NCBI GenBank assembly: GCA_021812785.1
Contig: JAKAMR010000110.1
Span: 1 to 6,757 of the forward strand
Direction: 5' to 3'
Length of the DNA: 6,757 bases
Source: Nitrospirota bacterium
Lineage (GTDB): Bacteria; Nitrospirota; Thermodesulfovibrionia; Thermodesulfovibrionales; JdFR-88
The notes under the pieces are model-generated. The model was not told where the DNA came from. It did not search any database and worked only from the letters and a program-made list of their open reading frames with translations. Shown in pieces: positions 5,037 through 6,757 of this stretch (position 1 is the stretch's first letter; each line of letters begins with the position of its first letter). The position numbers were made by a program, and so were the translations under genes.

Positions 5037-6757
5037 CTATTCGGCCTCCTGCCGTTTCGGGCGCTTCTGGTAGTCAAGGACCTTCTTTCTTAGCCTGATG
5101 GAACCGGGCGTGACCTCCACCAGCTCGTCCTCCTTTATGAACTCAAGCGCCTGCTCAAGAGACAGCACCCTTGGGGGAACAAGCCTCAGGGCCTCATCGG
5201 CGTTGGACGCCCTCATGTTCGTGAGCTTCTTTTCCTTTGTGACGTTTACGTCTATGTCCACCTCGCGCGAGTTCTCCCCTATTAGCATGCCCTCATAGAC
5301 CTGGACGCCGTCGCTTATGAAAAGCGTGCCCCTGGGCTGGAGGTGGAAAAGGGCATACGCGGTGGATGAGCCCTTTCTGTCGGCCACAAGCGCACCGGTC
5401 TGGCGCTTGGACATCGGGCCCTGCCAAGGCTCGTATCCCATGAATATGTGGTTAAGAAGGCCGGTGCCTTTCGTATCTATGAGAAACTGGGAGCGGAACC
5501 CTATGAGCCCCCTTGAAGGTATCTGGTATTCCAGCCGCACCCTGCCGTGGTTGTTGTTTTGCATCTTGAGCATCTTGCCTTTCCTTGTGCCCACCTGCTG
5601 CGTTATGACGCCTACATGCTCCTCCGGGATGTCTATGACCAGGTGCTCCATAGGCTCCTTCAAAACACCGTCTTCCCTCTTTGTGATTATCTCCGGCATC
5701 GAGACCGAAAGCTCATAACCCTCGCGCCTCATCATCTCGATAAGGATGGCAAGCTGCAGCTCTCCCCGGCCCATAACCGTAAAGGAATCCGTATTGCTGA
5801 AATCCACACGAATGCTCACATTGTAAAGGAGTTCCTTTTCAAGCCGCTCCCGCAGGTGCCTGGAGGTGACGAATTTACCCTCCTTGCCCGCAAACGGCGA
5901 CGAGTTTATGGAAAAGACCATGGAGATGGTGGGCTCGTCCACCGCGATCCTGGGCAGGGCCACCGGGTTGTCCGGGTATGTTATGGTGTCCCCTATGTTT
6001 ATTCCTTCGACCCCGGCAAGCGAGATGATGTCCCCGGCTTTGGCGGTTTCTATCTGCACCCTTTTGAGCCCCTCGAAGCCGTACATGGCGGACACCCTGG
6101 TGTTCTTCAACTCCCCGTTCTTGCCTATTATGGTCACGGGATTGCCGTACTCCAGGTGCCCCGCGAATATCCTGCCTATCGCCAGCCTGCCCTGGTAGTC
6201 GTCGTAATCTATATTTGTGACCAGGAGTTGAAGCGGAGCGTCTTCGGAGTATTCGATGACCGGGATGTGCTTGATTATAAGGTCGAAAAGGGGCCTCAAG
6301 TCCTGCGGGGGGACGCTCAGGTCCGTTGTTGCCAGCCCCTCCTTCGCGTTTGTGTAAACTATGGGGAAATCGAGCTGGCTTTCCTCCGCGTCCAGGTCTA
6401 TGAAAAGGTCGTAGACCTCGTTCAGGACCTCCTGGATGCGCGCGTCCGGCCTGTCTATCTTGTTTATGACCAGGATGGGCGTAAGCTTAAGCTCAAGGGC
6501 CTTTCTCAGGACGAATCTGGTCTGTGGAAGCGGCCCCTCAGAGGAGTCCACGAGAAGAAGGACGCCGTCCACCATCTTGAGCGTGCGCTCCACTTCGCCG
6601 CCAAAGTCGGCGTGGCCCGGGGTGTCCACTATGTTTATGTTGCACCCTTTATATTTTACGGCCGTATTCTTGGCCATTATGGTGATGCCCTTCTCGCGCT
6701 CCAGGTCTATGCTGTCCATCACGCGCTCTTCCACCTGCTGGTTGGCCCGGAAGATGC
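5037..6757 (-). CDS. typA: Translational GTPase TypA/BipA, partial, N-terminus beyond window
   Basis: Ribosome-associated GTPase of the EF-G/LepA family, involved in ribosome assembly at low temperature and stress responses. The visible 572 residues begin inside the GTPase domain at [15 protein letters not shown]. About 35-40 residues, including the P-loop with AHVDHGKT, lie past the window edge. The frame is open there, so the GTG at 6732-6734 is an internal valine and not the start. Visible: G2 GITI (23-26), G3 [14 protein letters not shown] (44-57), G4 NKID (98-101) and the G5 region YTNAKEG (134-140, where many relatives have an S-A pair). A beta-barrel domain II, two EF-G-like alpha/beta domains and the TypA-specific C-terminal domain follow. 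That last domain has [56 protein letters not shown] and SIRLRKK. The [11 protein letters not shown] block is diagnostic for TypA against EF-G and LepA. Family secure; intact as far as visible. Confidence 0.97.
   Translation of the reverse strand, partial: IFRANQQVEERVMDSIDLEREKGITIMAKNTAVKYKGCNINIVDTPGHADFGGEVERTLKMVDGVLLLVDSSEGPLPQTRFVLRKALELKLTPILVINKIDRPDARIQEVLNEVYDLFIDLDAEESQLDFPIVYTNAKEGLATTDLSVPPQDLRPLFDLIIKHIPVIEYSEDAPLQLLVTNIDYDDYQGRLAIGRIFAGHLEYGNPVTIIGKNGELKNTRVSAMYGFEGLKRVQIETAKAGDIISLAGVEGINIGDTITYPDNPVALPRIAVDEPTISMVFSINSSPFAGKEGKFVTSRHLRERLEKELLYNVSIRVDFSNTDSFTVMGRGELQLAILIEMMRREGYELSVSMPEIITKREDGVLKEPMEHLVIDIPEEHVGVITQQVGTRKGKMLKMQNNNHGRVRLEYQIPSRGLIGFRSQFLIDTKGTGLLNHIFMGYEPWQGPMSKRQTGALVADRKGSSTAYALFHLQPRGTLFISDGVQVYEGMLIGENSREVDIDVNVTKEKKLTNMRASNADEALRLVPPRVLSLEQALEFIKEDELVEVTPGSIRLRKKVLDYQKRPKRQEAE

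Noticed and set aside
6732..6734. GTG as the start codon of typA
   Set aside because: The frame stays open to the window edge, and upstream codons (IFRANQQ) match the usual TypA sequence before VEERVMDS, so the GTG is an internal valine.

Overview
The window is a run of ordinary bacterial housekeeping genes, all on the minus strand. Read in the direction of transcription (high to low coordinates) the order is: typA/bipA (5' end cut off by the window edge), a fold-III PLP ornithine/lysine-type decarboxylase, a spermidine synthase (speE), then hrcA, grpE and dnaK (3' end cut off by the window edge). There are no mobile elements, CRISPR arrays, tRNAs or rRNAs that I can see. No gene-free stretch exceeds about 180 bases. 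The long plus-strand reading frames are shadows of these genes.

Organism: a bacterium with GC-rich coding sequence and frequent AGG (Arg) and ATA (Ile) codons, with AT-rich intergenic DNA. The chaperone operon is controlled by HrcA and a perfect CIRCE operator, and its order is hrcA-grpE-dnaK. That argues against Gammaproteobacteria, which use sigma-32, and fits Deltaproteobacteria-like lineages, Nitrospirota, Acidobacteria or similar groups. This placement is an inference and no closer assignment is justified from the sequence.

Region 5037-6757 carries typA, a ribosome-associated translational GTPase. Region 2917-4950 is a two-gene polyamine unit. The decarboxylase would make putrescine (or cadaverine), and SpeE would add an aminopropyl group from decarboxylated S-adenosylmethionine. 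The two genes are 9 bases apart, and the speE ribosome-binding site uses the last base of the upstream stop codon. A TATAAT box lies just upstream of the decarboxylase. No S-adenosylmethionine decarboxylase (speD), which the pathway needs, is in the window.

Region 1-2860 is the heat-shock operon. A TTGACA / TAAATT promoter is followed immediately by CIRCE, so HrcA bound there would block the transcription start and repress its own operon. hrcA and grpE overlap by ATGA. A 97-base AT-rich gap with a small hexanucleotide repeat separates grpE from dnaK. GrpE is the nucleotide-exchange factor of DnaK, and HrcA is the repressor of both.

I found no new biological system. The points most worth a second look are the 18-bp perfect palindrome fused to CIRCE at the hrcA promoter, the inverted repeat around the decarboxylase promoter, and unusual residues in otherwise conserved motifs of SpeE and DnaK.
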